Shown here piece after piece: positions 10,757 through 18,703 of a DNA stretch of 64,000 nucleotides. The translations under genes and the position numbers were made by a program. The notes beneath the pieces are model-generated. The model ran no database searches and had not been told where the DNA came from. It saw only the letters and a list, made by a program, of their open reading frames with translations. The first letter of the stretch is position 1. The number at the start of each line of letters is the position of its first letter. The stretch is from Streptomyces flaveolus (lineage in GTDB: Bacteria > Actinomycetota > Actinomycetes > Streptomycetales > Streptomycetaceae), in the NCBI RefSeq assembly GCF_014648815.1, contig NZ_BMRV01000024.1, positions 16,626 through 80,625 on the forward strand, read 5' to 3'.

Positions 10757-11590
10757 ATGCCGATCTTTCGCCACCTCCTCCCTCCCGCGTCACGCAACGG
10801 CCGGCGCCCTTGGGTGGCGGGTGCGCGGCGAGTCGTGTCACCACGCGGTGCGCTGACCCTGCACGAGGCGGACGGAGCTCTCCTGTTCGCCGTGCGAGCC
10901 GCGCTCGCCATGGGGTCCGTGGCCGTGCCGATCACGCTGGCGGGGCGCCCCGACCTCGCCGTCTACGCCATGCTGGGCTCCTTCACCACCACCTTCGGCC
11001 GCGATCTCCCGTACCGGCGCCGCGCCCCCGTCCTCGCGGTGGTGGCCGCCGCCATGACGGCGCTCGTCGCCTCGGGCGCAACCCTCGCCGTGTGGGTGGG
11101 GCAGGGTGCGGGAGGAGCCGGCGTCGCCGTGGTGGTCGCGGCGACCGCCCTGGTCGCGGGAGCGGCGAAGTTCGCCTGCGACGCCACGCGGCTGGGCGGG
11201 CTCGGCGCCGTGCTGCTGCTGTTCTCCTTCGCTGTCGCGGCCAACGACTCGACCACCGGTGCCGACGTCCTCCCCTACACCGCCCTCGCCGCGGCCGGAG
11301 CGGCCTGGGCCTGGCTGCTGGCCGTGTCGGGACGGCTCGTGCACCCCGACCGGCCGCAACGGGTCGCCGTGGCCACCGCCCTGCGCCGACTCGCCGATCT
11401 GCTGGACGCGGCCGGTGCCGGGGAACCGCCTCGGCAGACCCGGCACCGGGCGACCACCGCCGTCCTCCACGCGTACCACTGCCTCGGGGTCGCTCCGCTG
11501 GTGGGCGCAGGGAAGGCCGGACCGGGTCGCGAGGCGGCCTTCCGGCGCCTGACCGACCTGTCCCCGCCGCTGCGGAGCGCCGTTTTCTAA
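10757..11590 (+). CDS. FUSC-family membrane protein, half length
   Basis: 277-residue integral membrane protein with about six transmembrane helices in residues 25-195 (for example FAVRAALAMGSVAVPITL, VLAVVAAAMTALVASGA, AVLLLFSFAVAA). A cytoplasmic segment of about 80 residues follows and stops at 11590. The YRRRAPVLAVVAAAMTAL arrangement after a first helix pair is typical of FUSC/aromatic acid exporter-like proteins. Most relatives continue with a second membrane half, which is missing, so this may be a truncated or naturally short form. Start: ATG at 10757 with GGAG 12 nt upstream. GTG at 10748 is an alternative. It follows the moeA remnant by 62 bp. Confidence 0.68.
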   Translation: MPIFRHLLPPASRNGRRPWVAGARRVVSPRGALTLHEADGALLFAVRAALAMGSVAVPITLAGRPDLAVYAMLGSFTTTFGRDLPYRRRAPVLAVVAAAMTALVASGATLAVWVGQGAGGAGVAVVVAATALVAGAAKFACDATRLGGLGAVLLLFSFAVAANDSTTGADVLPYTALAAAGAAWAWLLAVSGRLVHPDRPQRVAVATALRRLADLLDAAGAGEPPRQTRHRATTAVLHAYHCLGVAPLVGAGKAGPGREAAFRRLTDLSPPLRSAVF

Positions 11591-11600
11591 TGCCGAACAT

Positions 11601-11612
11601 TAATATGTGGGC
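11601..11612 (+). promoter_or_regulatory. Candidate -10 / leaderless start of the tetR gene
   Basis: TAATAT at 11601-11606 is followed by 6 nt and then the ATG at 11613, the spacing seen at leaderless actinobacterial promoters. The AT-rich stretch TAATGCCGAACATTA (11588-11602) contains a small TAAT/ATTA dyad that could be an autoregulatory site. No RBS precedes the ATG. Confidence 0.4.
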
Positions 11613-12233
11613 ATGGCGAGAACCTCCGGACCCGAGACCCGGGAGAAGCTGATCCGTGCGGCGGAGACGCTCTTCGCCGAGCAGGGCGTCCACGGCGCAC
11701 AGTTGCGGGACGTCGTCGCAGTGGCCGGGCAGGGCAATCCGTCGGCCGTGCAGTACCACTTCGGCTCCCGCGCCGGGCTGCTGGACGCGGTCATGGCCGG
11801 CCGCCAGCAGCGCACCGAGCGGGTGCTCGCGCCGCTTCTGGAGGCCGCGCCGGACGAGGTGGGCGCGCTGGTCGGCGCACTGGTCACGGCGGAGGCCAGT
11901 GAGCTGCGCGGCGACCGGGGCCTGCGGTGTCTGCGGATCTCCGCGCAGCTCAGCCATGAGAGCGGCGTCCGCGCCCGCACGCCCCACCCCACGCTCGGCG
12001 GCACCGCCTACTGGCGTCTGATCGAGCGGATCGAGGCCTGCCTGGCCGCCGACGGCCTGCCCGAGCCGTTGCTCCTGGAGCGCCTCGACCTGGCCCTCAC
12101 GGTGGTGGGCGCCGCCATGGCGGACCGCGCCCGGCAGTACCTGGACGGCACCGAACCGCTGACCGGCGAGGAACTGTTCCTCGCCGACCTGGTCGGCACC
12201 ACCACCGCACTGCTGCGGGCCCCGCGGCCCTGA
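11613..12233 (+). CDS. TetR/AcrR family transcriptional regulator
   Basis: 206-residue repressor-type regulator. The N-terminal HTH (ETREKLIRAAETLFAEQGVHG, then GNPSAVQYHFGSRAGLLDAV at about 40-60) is the TetR DNA-binding domain with the usual Y-HF signature. Residues 70-206 form the helical ligand domain. ATG at 11613 is chosen because the protein starts right at the HTH and a -10-like TAATAT lies 6 nt upstream (leaderless expression). It is co-directional with the SDR gene 65 bp downstream, which is its most likely target (inference). Confidence 0.88.
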   Translation: MARTSGPETREKLIRAAETLFAEQGVHGAQLRDVVAVAGQGNPSAVQYHFGSRAGLLDAVMAGRQQRTERVLAPLLEAAPDEVGALVGALVTAEASELRGDRGLRCLRISAQLSHESGVRARTPHPTLGGTAYWRLIERIEACLAADGLPEPLLLERLDLALTVVGAAMADRARQYLDGTEPLTGEELFLADLVGTTTALLRAPRP

Positions 12234-12298
12234 TCTCCCGGACCCCCGACCGACCGCACGCCCCTGTGCGACCCCGCACGGCCCTGAAAGGACCTCTC

Positions 12299-13063
12299 AT
12301 GAACGATCTCACCGGCAAGACCGTGCTGATCACCGGCGGCGCCCGCGGCCTCGGTGCCGAAGCGGCCCGCCAGGCGGTGGCCGCCGGCGCCAATGTGGTG
12401 ATCACGGACGTGCTCGACGAGGACGGCAGGGCCACCGTCGAGGCCCTCGGCGACCGGGCCCGCTTCATCCGTCACGACGTGACCTCCGAGGAGGAGTGGG
12501 CGGCGGCCGTCGCCCACGCCGTCGCGGAGTTCGGTGGGCTGCACGGCCTGGTCAACAACGCCGGCATCTCCACCGGCACGCTCCTGGAGAACGAGTCCGT
12601 CGAGCATTTCCGTAAGGTCCTCGACGTCAACCTGACCGGTGTCTTCATCGGCATGCGGACCGCCATACCCGTGATGAAGGAGGCCGGCGGCGGCTCCATC
12701 GTCAACATCTCCTCCGCGGCGGGTCTCATGGGCCTGGCCCTGACGGCCGGCTACGGCGCCTCCAAGTGGGGCGTCCGCGGGCTCACGAAGATCGGCGCGG
12801 TGGAACTCGGCACGGCGGGGATCCGCGTCAACTCCGTCCACCCGGGCATGACCTACACGCCGATGACCGCGGCCGTGGGCATCGAGCGGGGCGAGGGCAA
12901 GTACCCCAACACCCCGATGGGCCGGGTCGGCGAGGCCGACGAGATCGCCGGCGCGGTGGTCTTCCTGCTCTCGGACGCCGCCTCGTACGTCACCGGTGCG
13001 GAGCTGGCGGTGGACGGCGGCTGGACCACCGGCCCGACGGTGAAATACGTCATGGGCCAGTAG
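12299..13063 (+). CDS. SDR family oxidoreductase (3-ketoacyl reductase / 20-beta-HSD-like)
   Basis: 254-residue classical short-chain dehydrogenase. NAD(P)-binding TGGARGLG is at residues 13-20, the structural NNAG at about 88, the catalytic Ser in NISSAAG (about 139) and Tyr/Lys in YGASK (about 152-156). The C-terminal VTGAELAVDGGWTTG is usual for the family. ATG at 12299 follows AAAGGA. An acidic residue after the second strand (ITDV) suggests NAD(H) preference, as in 3-alpha/20-beta-hydroxysteroid dehydrogenases, but the substrate is unknown. It lies just downstream of tetR and converges, 9 bp apart, on the PAP2 gene. Confidence 0.88.
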   Translation: MNDLTGKTVLITGGARGLGAEAARQAVAAGANVVITDVLDEDGRATVEALGDRARFIRHDVTSEEEWAAAVAHAVAEFGGLHGLVNNAGISTGTLLENESVEHFRKVLDVNLTGVFIGMRTAIPVMKEAGGGSIVNISSAAGLMGLALTAGYGASKWGVRGLTKIGAVELGTAGIRVNSVHPGMTYTPMTAAVGIERGEGKYPNTPMGRVGEADEIAGAVVFLLSDAASYVTGAELAVDGGWTTGPTVKYVMGQ

Positions 13064-13072
13064 GACGCCGCC

Positions 13073-14416
13073 TCACACGAGCTCGGGCCGCGGCTCAGCG
13101 GGGTTCGGTCCCGGCTCCGGTGCCGGCGCGGCCTTCGGGTCCCACTGCCGGGTCGTCCGCACATAGCCGTGGATCACCGAGGCCATCGCCAGGATCAGCA
13201 GCGGCCCGAACAGCCACGGATGCCCGGCCATCTCCCTCGGCAGGAAGCGGTACGACACCAGCAGCGCGGCGAAGACCGTCGCGCCGTGGGTGACCAGCAG
13301 GGTGGCCGACCGGTCCCAGCCGCGTGCCAGCGCGCGCATCGCCGCCTCCACGGTGAGCGCGAACACCACGCCGGCGACGAGGTCCGCGCCGTAGTGGTAG
13401 CCGAAGCCCAGCGTCGCGGTGAGGGTGGCGACCAGCCAGAACGTTCCCGCCCAGCGCATGGCCCGAGAACCCTTGCGGGTGTGGACGAAGAGCGTGGTGG
13501 CCCACGCCGTGTGCAGGCTGGGCATGCAGTTGCGCGGGGTGACCGCGTCGAACGGCATCGAGTGCGGGACGCCGACCGGCGGCAGCGTGCCCGGCCACAG
13601 CTCGGCCACCGCCCAGGAGCCGCCTTCGGCGCCGTAGGCGAAGATCGGTCCCACGACCGGGAAGAGCATGTACACGGCCGGACCCAGCAGGCCGATCATC
13701 AGGAAGGTGCGCACCAGGTGGTGCCGTGGAAAACGGCGCTCGACCGCCACATGGCGCAGCTGGTAGAGCCCGACGACGGCCGCCGCCAGCGGAAGCTGGC
13801 CGTAGACCAGGTGCAGGGCGTGGCCGCTGACCGGCTGGGCGGCCTCGACGACCCGGCCGACGAGCCACGACGGGTTGCCCAGCGCGTGATCCGCGGTCGC
13901 CACGTACTGGTCGAGCACCGTCGGCCGGGTCTTGGAGGTGATGAGCAGCCAGGTGTCGCCCGTCTTGTGACCGGCCACCAGCAGCAGACCCAGCCCGACG
14001 CCCTTCAGGAGCAGCAGGCGCTCCCGGCCGGTGCGGCGCGTGACCGCGACGACCGTCCAGCCCATGACCACCCACAGGGCGCCGTTGCCGAACTCCATGT
14101 CGGCGCCGACCGTCCACCGCACCAGCGCGAAGACGACGTCGACGGTGACCGCGACGGCGAACGAGACGAGCCGTTGCCGCCAGGTGAGCACCACCATCGT
14201 CAACGCCAGCCCGCCGTACAGCAGCGGCCCCGACGCCGGGGTGAAGATCACCTCGCGGGCCTGATGGGTGATCGGCCCCGGCAGGCCGTAGTGGCGCGCG
14301 GCGCATTCCAGCACCACGAGAAAGCCGAGGGTCGCCACACCCGCCGTGGCCCACAGCATCGTGCGTGGCCGGCGCCACGCGGCGGGTATTCGAGGGGGAG
14401 TGGTTCTGTTCGGCAT
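13073..14416 (-). CDS. PAP2-superfamily integral membrane phosphatase/transferase (Aur1/Ipt1-like)
   Basis: 447-residue polytopic membrane protein with roughly eleven hydrophobic segments. In the C-terminal half the PAP2 motifs are clear: CMPSLHTAWA (about 301-310) supplies the catalytic His, and GYHYGADLVAG (about 345-355) the second His-x3-Asp. This layout with a long N-terminal membrane part resembles inositol-phosphoceramide-synthase-like members that act on lipid phosphates or transfer phospho-head groups at the membrane. The proline-rich C-terminal tail is cytoplasmic by prediction. ATG at 14416 follows GGAAG. Substrate unknown. Confidence 0.83.
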   Translation of the reverse strand: MPNRTTPPRIPAAWRRPRTMLWATAGVATLGFLVVLECAARHYGLPGPITHQAREVIFTPASGPLLYGGLALTMVVLTWRQRLVSFAVAVTVDVVFALVRWTVGADMEFGNGALWVVMGWTVVAVTRRTGRERLLLLKGVGLGLLLVAGHKTGDTWLLITSKTRPTVLDQYVATADHALGNPSWLVGRVVEAAQPVSGHALHLVYGQLPLAAAVVGLYQLRHVAVERRFPRHHLVRTFLMIGLLGPAVYMLFPVVGPIFAYGAEGGSWAVAELWPGTLPPVGVPHSMPFDAVTPRNCMPSLHTAWATTLFVHTRKGSRAMRWAGTFWLVATLTATLGFGYHYGADLVAGVVFALTVEAAMRALARGWDRSATLLVTHGATVFAALLVSYRFLPREMAGHPWLFGPLLILAMASVIHGYVRTTRQWDPKAAPAPEPGPNPAEPRPELV

Positions 14417-14440
14417 GGTCTTCCGGTGAAGAGCCGACGA

Positions 14441-14886
14441 TCAGGGAGATCGTCGTGAGCTCGAACATGCTAGCGGCAAGCTGTGGGCGTCCTGTCGAGG
14501 GGAGCGCCGGTGCGCGCGGCGCTCGCCGGTGAGGGGCAGCGTGCACTCCCGGACGATCTTCGGGCTGCCGTCGGAGGACCGGCCGTCGATCGCGCCGAAG
14601 CGGACGGCACCGGCGTCGGCGTGGACGATGTCGATGCCGCCGAACGCGTCGACGGCCTCCTCGGTCCAGGCCCGTACGGAGTCCTCGTCGGTGACGTCGA
14701 GGAGGCTCGGGCTGAGGGCGGTACCGCCCTCGCGGGCGATGAGCCGCTGGGTCTCGACGGCCTCCTCGTGCGGCAGGTCGCCGCCGACGACCAGCGCGCC
14801 CTCGGCGGCGAAGCGCAGGGCCGCCGCTCGGCCCTGGCCGCGGGCGGTGCCGGAGATCAGGGCCACCTTGCCCTCAGCCGCCTCAT
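14441..14886 (-). pseudogene. Frameshifted and C-terminally truncated SDR gene
   Basis: The frame reading EGKVALISGTARGQGR (Rossmann TGxxxGxG variant) through DVTDEDSV and FGGIDIVHADAGA is an SDR N-terminal half. An ATG at 14886 overlaps the upstream SDR stop (ATGA), and the codons that follow (ATG AGG CGG CTG AGG GCA) would give MRRLEGKVAL if one G were restored after CTG. A single-nucleotide deletion about four codons in therefore breaks the gene. Recognisable SDR sequence ends near 14585, before the catalytic Ser-Tyr-Lys region, so the 3' half is also lost. Last gene of the catabolic operon, almost certainly inactive. Confidence 0.7.
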
Positions 14887-15653
14887 CCGCCGGCCCTCGT
14901 CCCGAGCAGGGCGTCGGAGACGGACTTGACACCGCCGTGCGCGGTGAGGCCGCCGTCGACGGGGATCTCCGCCCCGGTGATGAAGGACGAGTCGTCCGAC
15001 AGCAGGAACACGACCAGCGGGGCGACCTCGTCGACGGTGCCGGTACGGCCGAGCGGGGTCTCCCGGACGTTGGCCTCACGGAACGCGGGCGCGGCCGAGG
15101 CGGTCATCGCGGTCTCGATGTAGCCCGGGTGGACGGTGTTCACGCGGATGCCACGCGGCCCGAGTTCGAGGGCGGCGGTCCTGGACAGGCCCCGCAGCCC
15201 CCACTTGCTCGCCGTGTAGGCCACCGGGTAGTGGGCCGTGAGCGCGGCGGAGGAGCCGACGTTGACGATCGAGGAGCCCGGCGGCATCAGCGGGCTCAGG
15301 TGCTGGATGCCGAGGAGCGGACCGGTGACGTTCACCGAGTGCACCCGCTCGAAGTCCGCCGCCCGCACGTCGCCGATCCGCGCCCGCCAGGTGACGCCCG
15401 CGTTGTTCACCAGGCCGTGGACCTCGCCGTACGCCTCCCTCAGCTCGGCGGCCAGCGCGGCCCACTCGGCCTCGCTGCCGACGTCGAGGCGGCGGCAGTC
15501 CCCCTCGGGCGTCACATCGGTGGCGATGACCTGGGCGCCCTCGCGGGTGAGGGCCTCGGCCTCGGCGGCGCCCTGGCCCCGGGCCGCGCCCGTGACGACC
15601 ACCACCTTGCCGAGCAGCCTCTTGGGGTGCAGGTCCGGGTGCAGGTCCCTCAC
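14883..15653 (-). CDS. SDR family oxidoreductase of the catabolic operon
   Basis: 256-residue classical SDR. TGAARGQG near residue 21 binds NAD(P). NNAG is near 86, the catalytic Ser lies in NVGSSAAL (about 134-141) and YTASK (about 151-155) holds Tyr and Lys. The C-terminal FITGAEIPVDGG is canonical. ATD after the second strand suggests NAD+. It overlaps the upstream FAH gene by 4 nt and the downstream SDR remnant by 4 nt, so it belongs to the operon running from 21.8 to 14.4 kb. Likely role: oxidation of an alcohol or dihydrodiol intermediate of the ring-cleavage pathway (inference). Confidence 0.87.
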   Translation of the reverse strand: MRDLHPDLHPKRLLGKVVVVTGAARGQGAAEAEALTREGAQVIATDVTPEGDCRRLDVGSEAEWAALAAELREAYGEVHGLVNNAGVTWRARIGDVRAADFERVHSVNVTGPLLGIQHLSPLMPPGSSIVNVGSSAALTAHYPVAYTASKWGLRGLSRTAALELGPRGIRVNTVHPGYIETAMTASAAPAFREANVRETPLGRTGTVDEVAPLVVFLLSDDSSFITGAEIPVDGGLTAHGGVKSVSDALLGTRAGG

Positions 15654-16621
15654 GGCCGCTCCCGGGTCCGGCGCCGGCCGGCCGGAAGCGGTAGGGGCGC
15701 CGCACCGGCCACGACGGTGTTGGTCACCGTGCCGATCCCCTCGACGGTGAGGCCGACGGTGTCGCCCGGCTTCAGCGGCGGCGGGGTCTGCTCACCGCGC
15801 AGGCCCCACAGTTCTGCCAGGCAGCCGCCGTTGCCGCAGGTGCCCGAGCCGAGCACGTCGCCCGGCACGACGCGGGTGCCGCGGGAGGCGTAGGCGGTCA
15901 TCTCCTCGAAGGTCCAGCTCATGTGGGACAGCAGGTCCTCGCCGACCTTCTCGCCGTTGATCTCCGCGGTCAGGGACAGGCGCAGGAAGCCGTCGGCGTC
16001 CCGGTACGGCTCCAGTTCGTCGGCCGTGACCAGGTACGGGCCGAGGGTGGTGGCGGTGTCCTTGCCCTTGCACGGGCCGAGGCCGACCTTCATCTCCGCC
16101 GACTGGAGGTCCCGGGCGGACCAGTCGTTGAACACGGTGTAGCCGACGATGTGGTCGCGGGCCTGCCCGGGGGTGAGGTCACGGCCCTCGCGGCCGATGA
16201 CGGCGCCCACTTCGAGCTCGAAGTCCAGCACGGCCGATCCGGGCGGCATCGGGATGTCGTCGTGGGGGCCGTAGATCGCGTGCGGGTTGGTGAAGTAGAA
16301 GGTCGGCGCCGCGTACCACTGCTCGGGCACGCCGGCCACGCCGTCGACGGATCGGCGAACGCCTTCGACGTGTTCCTCGAAGGTGACGAAGTCCCGTACG
16401 GACGCCGGCTGGAGCGGCGGCAGCAGCCGCACCTGGGAGACGTGCGGGCCCGGCGGGACGTCGAGCGCCTGCCGGCCGGCGGCGAGCAGACCGGGCAGGC
16501 CGTCCGTCTCGCCGAGCAGCGTGGACAGCGAGGAGACGCCCGGCAGCGGGAAGAGCGTGCCGTCCTCCTCCACGACGGCCACCCGGCGGCGGTGGCGTTG
16601 TTCGTAAGCGGCGAAACGCAT
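15650..16621 (-). CDS. Fumarylacetoacetate hydrolase (FAH) family protein, copy 1
   Basis: 323-residue FAH-fold enzyme. The core is present: FYFTNPHAIYGPHDDIPMPP, the metal-binding LDFELEVGAVIG (about 132-143: acidic residues of the E-x-E motif), FNDWSARDLQ and GSGTCGNGG near 262. Members hydrolyse or decarboxylate C-C bonds of 2-oxo acids with Mg2+. In meta-cleavage operons they act after ring fission. The ATG at 16621 follows GGAG. It is separated from the upstream dioxygenase gene by 117 bp holding a strong hairpin, so it may be expressed at a lower level than the promoter-proximal genes. Confidence 0.86.
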   Translation of the reverse strand: MRFAAYEQRHRRRVAVVEEDGTLFPLPGVSSLSTLLGETDGLPGLLAAGRQALDVPPGPHVSQVRLLPPLQPASVRDFVTFEEHVEGVRRSVDGVAGVPEQWYAAPTFYFTNPHAIYGPHDDIPMPPGSAVLDFELEVGAVIGREGRDLTPGQARDHIVGYTVFNDWSARDLQSAEMKVGLGPCKGKDTATTLGPYLVTADELEPYRDADGFLRLSLTAEINGEKVGEDLLSHMSWTFEEMTAYASRGTRVVPGDVLGSGTCGNGGCLAELWGLRGEQTPPPLKPGDTVGLTVEGIGTVTNTVVAGAAPLPLPAGRRRTRERP

Positions 16622-16677
16622 GGTGTCGCTCCTGGCGGAGAGGAAAGGGGCGGAGAGTAAGGGGCGGGGAGCGAACC

Positions 16678-16726
16678 GGGGACGCGACGGCGGGAGTCAG
16701 GGCGTGGACACCACCGTCGCGTCCCC
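16678..16726. terminator. 13-bp perfect hairpin inside the catabolic operon
   Basis: GGGGACGCGACGG (16678-16690) and CCGTCGCGTCCCC (16714-16726) are perfect inverted repeats around a 23-nt loop. They lie between the stop of the VOC dioxygenase and the start of FAH copy 1 on the minus strand. There is no U-tract. It could be a GC-type terminator, an attenuator or an mRNA-processing site separating two halves of the operon. Confidence 0.6.
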
Positions 16727-16738
16727 GGGGGCGCGGGA

Positions 16739-17677
16739 TCAGACCGGCGGGGCCACGAACACACCGCGGTCGGGGTCGTTGAAGGACTCCTTCGCGACCA
16801 GCTCGTTCATGGGGTTGGCGGTGCCCCACTGGTCGGTGACCTCGGGCTGGGAGAAGTCGTAGACGTGGGGGTGCCAGGTGTCCTCGTCCAGGCACTCCAG
16901 CTCGGTGGTGTACTCGACGGTGTTGCCGTGCGGGTCGAGGAAGTACGTGAACGTGTTGTCCCCGGCCATGTGCCGGCCCGGACCCCAGATCTTCTTGAAG
17001 CCCGCCCGCATGACCCGGCCCGAGCCGCGCATGTACTCGTCGATGCCGCGCATCTCGAAGGAGACGTGGTGCAGGGCGGTGTGCGGGCCCTGGGCGATGG
17101 CCATCGAGTGGTGCTGGTTGCTGATCCGCATGAAGTGCATGACCTCGCCCATGTGCGGCGAGCTGAGCGTGTCCGAGAGCGCGAAGCCGAGGTGGCGCTC
17201 GTACCACGCGCGGGTGCGGTTCAGGTCCGGGGAGTTGAGCACGACGTGGGAGAGCTTGACCGGGATGGACTCCTTCTCCTCGATCCTGCGGTGCTGCCTG
17301 ACCTCGACGTCGGCCGAGACCTCGATGGTGCGGCCGTCGACGTCGAAGAACCGGAAGCCGTAGCCGCCGCCGGGGGTGTCGACCGTGCCCGGCCGGGAGA
17401 TCAGCTGGACGCCGCCGGCCAGCAGTCGCTCGGCGAGGGTGTCCACGTCGGCGGCGGACGCGGCACCGTAGGAGACCAGGTCGAGACGTTTCTCGTCGGC
17501 CTTGCGCAGCCGGACGACGTACTGCTCCGGGGAGCCCTCGGCGGCCAGGAAGGAGATGCCGGAGTCCTCGGCGACCTTGGTCAGGCCCCAGACACCGGAG
17601 TAGAAGTCGAGCTGCTTGTCGTAGTCGGGCACGGCGAGGTCGACGTGCCGCAGGTGGGTGAGCAGGCGTGCGCTCAT
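16739..17677 (-). CDS. Extradiol ring-cleavage dioxygenase (VOC family, type I)
   Basis: 312-residue two-domain vicinal-oxygen-chelate protein. The N-terminal module (HLRHVDLAVPDYDKQLDFY) is the structural repeat. The C-terminal module carries the iron ligands expected of type I extradiol dioxygenases: His in LSHVVLNSPD (about 143), His in TALHHVSFEM (about 204-205) and Glu in GNTVEYTTELE (about 258). The motif DPHGNTVEY agrees with catechol/bicyclic-diol 1,2-dioxygenases. It should cleave a catecholic ring next to the diol with Fe(II). It is 12 bp downstream of the amidohydrolase gene in the same operon. The exact catechol is unknown. Confidence 0.87.
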   Translation of the reverse strand: MSARLLTHLRHVDLAVPDYDKQLDFYSGVWGLTKVAEDSGISFLAAEGSPEQYVVRLRKADEKRLDLVSYGAASAADVDTLAERLLAGGVQLISRPGTVDTPGGGYGFRFFDVDGRTIEVSADVEVRQHRRIEEKESIPVKLSHVVLNSPDLNRTRAWYERHLGFALSDTLSSPHMGEVMHFMRISNQHHSMAIAQGPHTALHHVSFEMRGIDEYMRGSGRVMRAGFKKIWGPGRHMAGDNTFTYFLDPHGNTVEYTTELECLDEDTWHPHVYDFSQPEVTDQWGTANPMNELVAKESFNDPDRGVFVAPPV

Positions 17678-17689
17678 GGGTGGTCCTCC

Positions 17690-18703
17690 TCAGGCGAGGG
17701 CGAGATGGAGCAGGGCGGCGGCGTTCCGGCCGCGGACGGCGTCGAGGTCGGCCCCGGACAGGCGCGCGGCGCGCAGGGCGCCGACCGGGTCCTCGGTGCC
17801 CATGTCGAAGGGGAAGTCGGACCCGAGGAGCACCCGGTCCGCCCCGGCGACCCGGACCAGCTCCCGCAGCACGTGCGGGTCGTGGACGAGGGAGTCGAAG
17901 TACAGCCGCTTGAGGTAGCTGCTGGGCAGGTGCGCGCAGCCGGCGCCCGCGTCCGGACGGGCCGACCAGGCGTGGTCGGAGCGGCCGATGTGCGTGGGCA
18001 GGTAACCGCCGCCGTGCGCCGCGACCAGCTTCAGCCCGGGGTGCCGGTCGAGCACCCCGGAGAAGATCAGGTGCGAGAGCGCGACGGCGTTCTCCGTGGG
18101 CTGGCCGACGGTGTTGGACAGGTACCACTGGTCCAGGCGCTCGTCGAGCGTGCAGCCGAAGGGGTGCAGGAAGACGATCGCGCCCGTCTCCTCGGCCCGT
18201 GCCCAGAAGGGCTCGTAGGCCGGGTCGGAGAGTTCCCGGCCCGGGGCGTGGCTGGAGATCTCCACTCCGGACAGGCCCTGCTCCAGGGCGTGCCCGAGGG
18301 CGTCCACGGCCGGGCCGGGGTGCTGCAGGGGCACCAGCCCGAGCCCGCGCAGCCGGTCCGGGGCGGCCGAACAGTGCGCCGCCGTCGCCTCGTTGGCCAG
18401 GCTGTACACCTTCTCGGCCGTCTCCTCGTCGGCCCAGTAGTGGTAGTGCGAGGGGGAGGGGCTGACCAGCTGCACGTCGACGCCCTGCGCGTCCATCGCG
18501 GCCAGGCGCACGGCGGGGTCGGTCAGCCTGGGGACGCGTTCGCGGACCATGGGGCCGCTGACGGCGAGGGCGGCGGGGCCGTTGCGCCGGGCGTCCAGCT
18601 CCCGCGCCTCGGCGTGGCCGGGCAGGCCCGCCACGAGCGCGTCGACCTCGGGCAGCAGGACGTGGGCGTGCACGTCCACGGTCGGGACGGTACTAGAGGT
18701 CAC
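17690..18703 (-). CDS. Amidohydrolase-family decarboxylase (ACMSD-like)
   Basis: 337-residue metal-dependent TIM-barrel enzyme. VDVHAHVLLP (residues 7-16) supplies the HxH metal site, and the later ligands fit VFLHPFG, LVAAHGGGYLP and LLGSDFPFDMG (catalytic Asp). The pattern, including SPSHYHYW and YFDSLVHDP, matches the alpha-amino-beta-carboxymuconate-semialdehyde decarboxylase group rather than true amidohydrolases, so a non-oxidative decarboxylation of a ring-cleavage product or aromatic acid is likely. GTG at 18703 is chosen because it overlaps the upstream stop (GTGA) and starts just before the barrel. Confidence 0.83.
   Translation of the reverse strand: MTSSTVPTVDVHAHVLLPEVDALVAGLPGHAEARELDARRNGPAALAVSGPMVRERVPRLTDPAVRLAAMDAQGVDVQLVSPSPSHYHYWADEETAEKVYSLANEATAAHCSAAPDRLRGLGLVPLQHPGPAVDALGHALEQGLSGVEISSHAPGRELSDPAYEPFWARAEETGAIVFLHPFGCTLDERLDQWYLSNTVGQPTENAVALSHLIFSGVLDRHPGLKLVAAHGGGYLPTHIGRSDHAWSARPDAGAGCAHLPSSYLKRLYFDSLVHDPHVLRELVRVAGADRVLLGSDFPFDMGTEDPVGALRAARLSGADLDAVRGRNAAALLHLALA

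Noticed and set aside
14417..14584. Continuation of the SDR remnant frame up to the PAP2 gene as coding sequence
   Set aside because: After 14585 it no longer resembles SDR or any protein and likely holds the PAP2 promoter.
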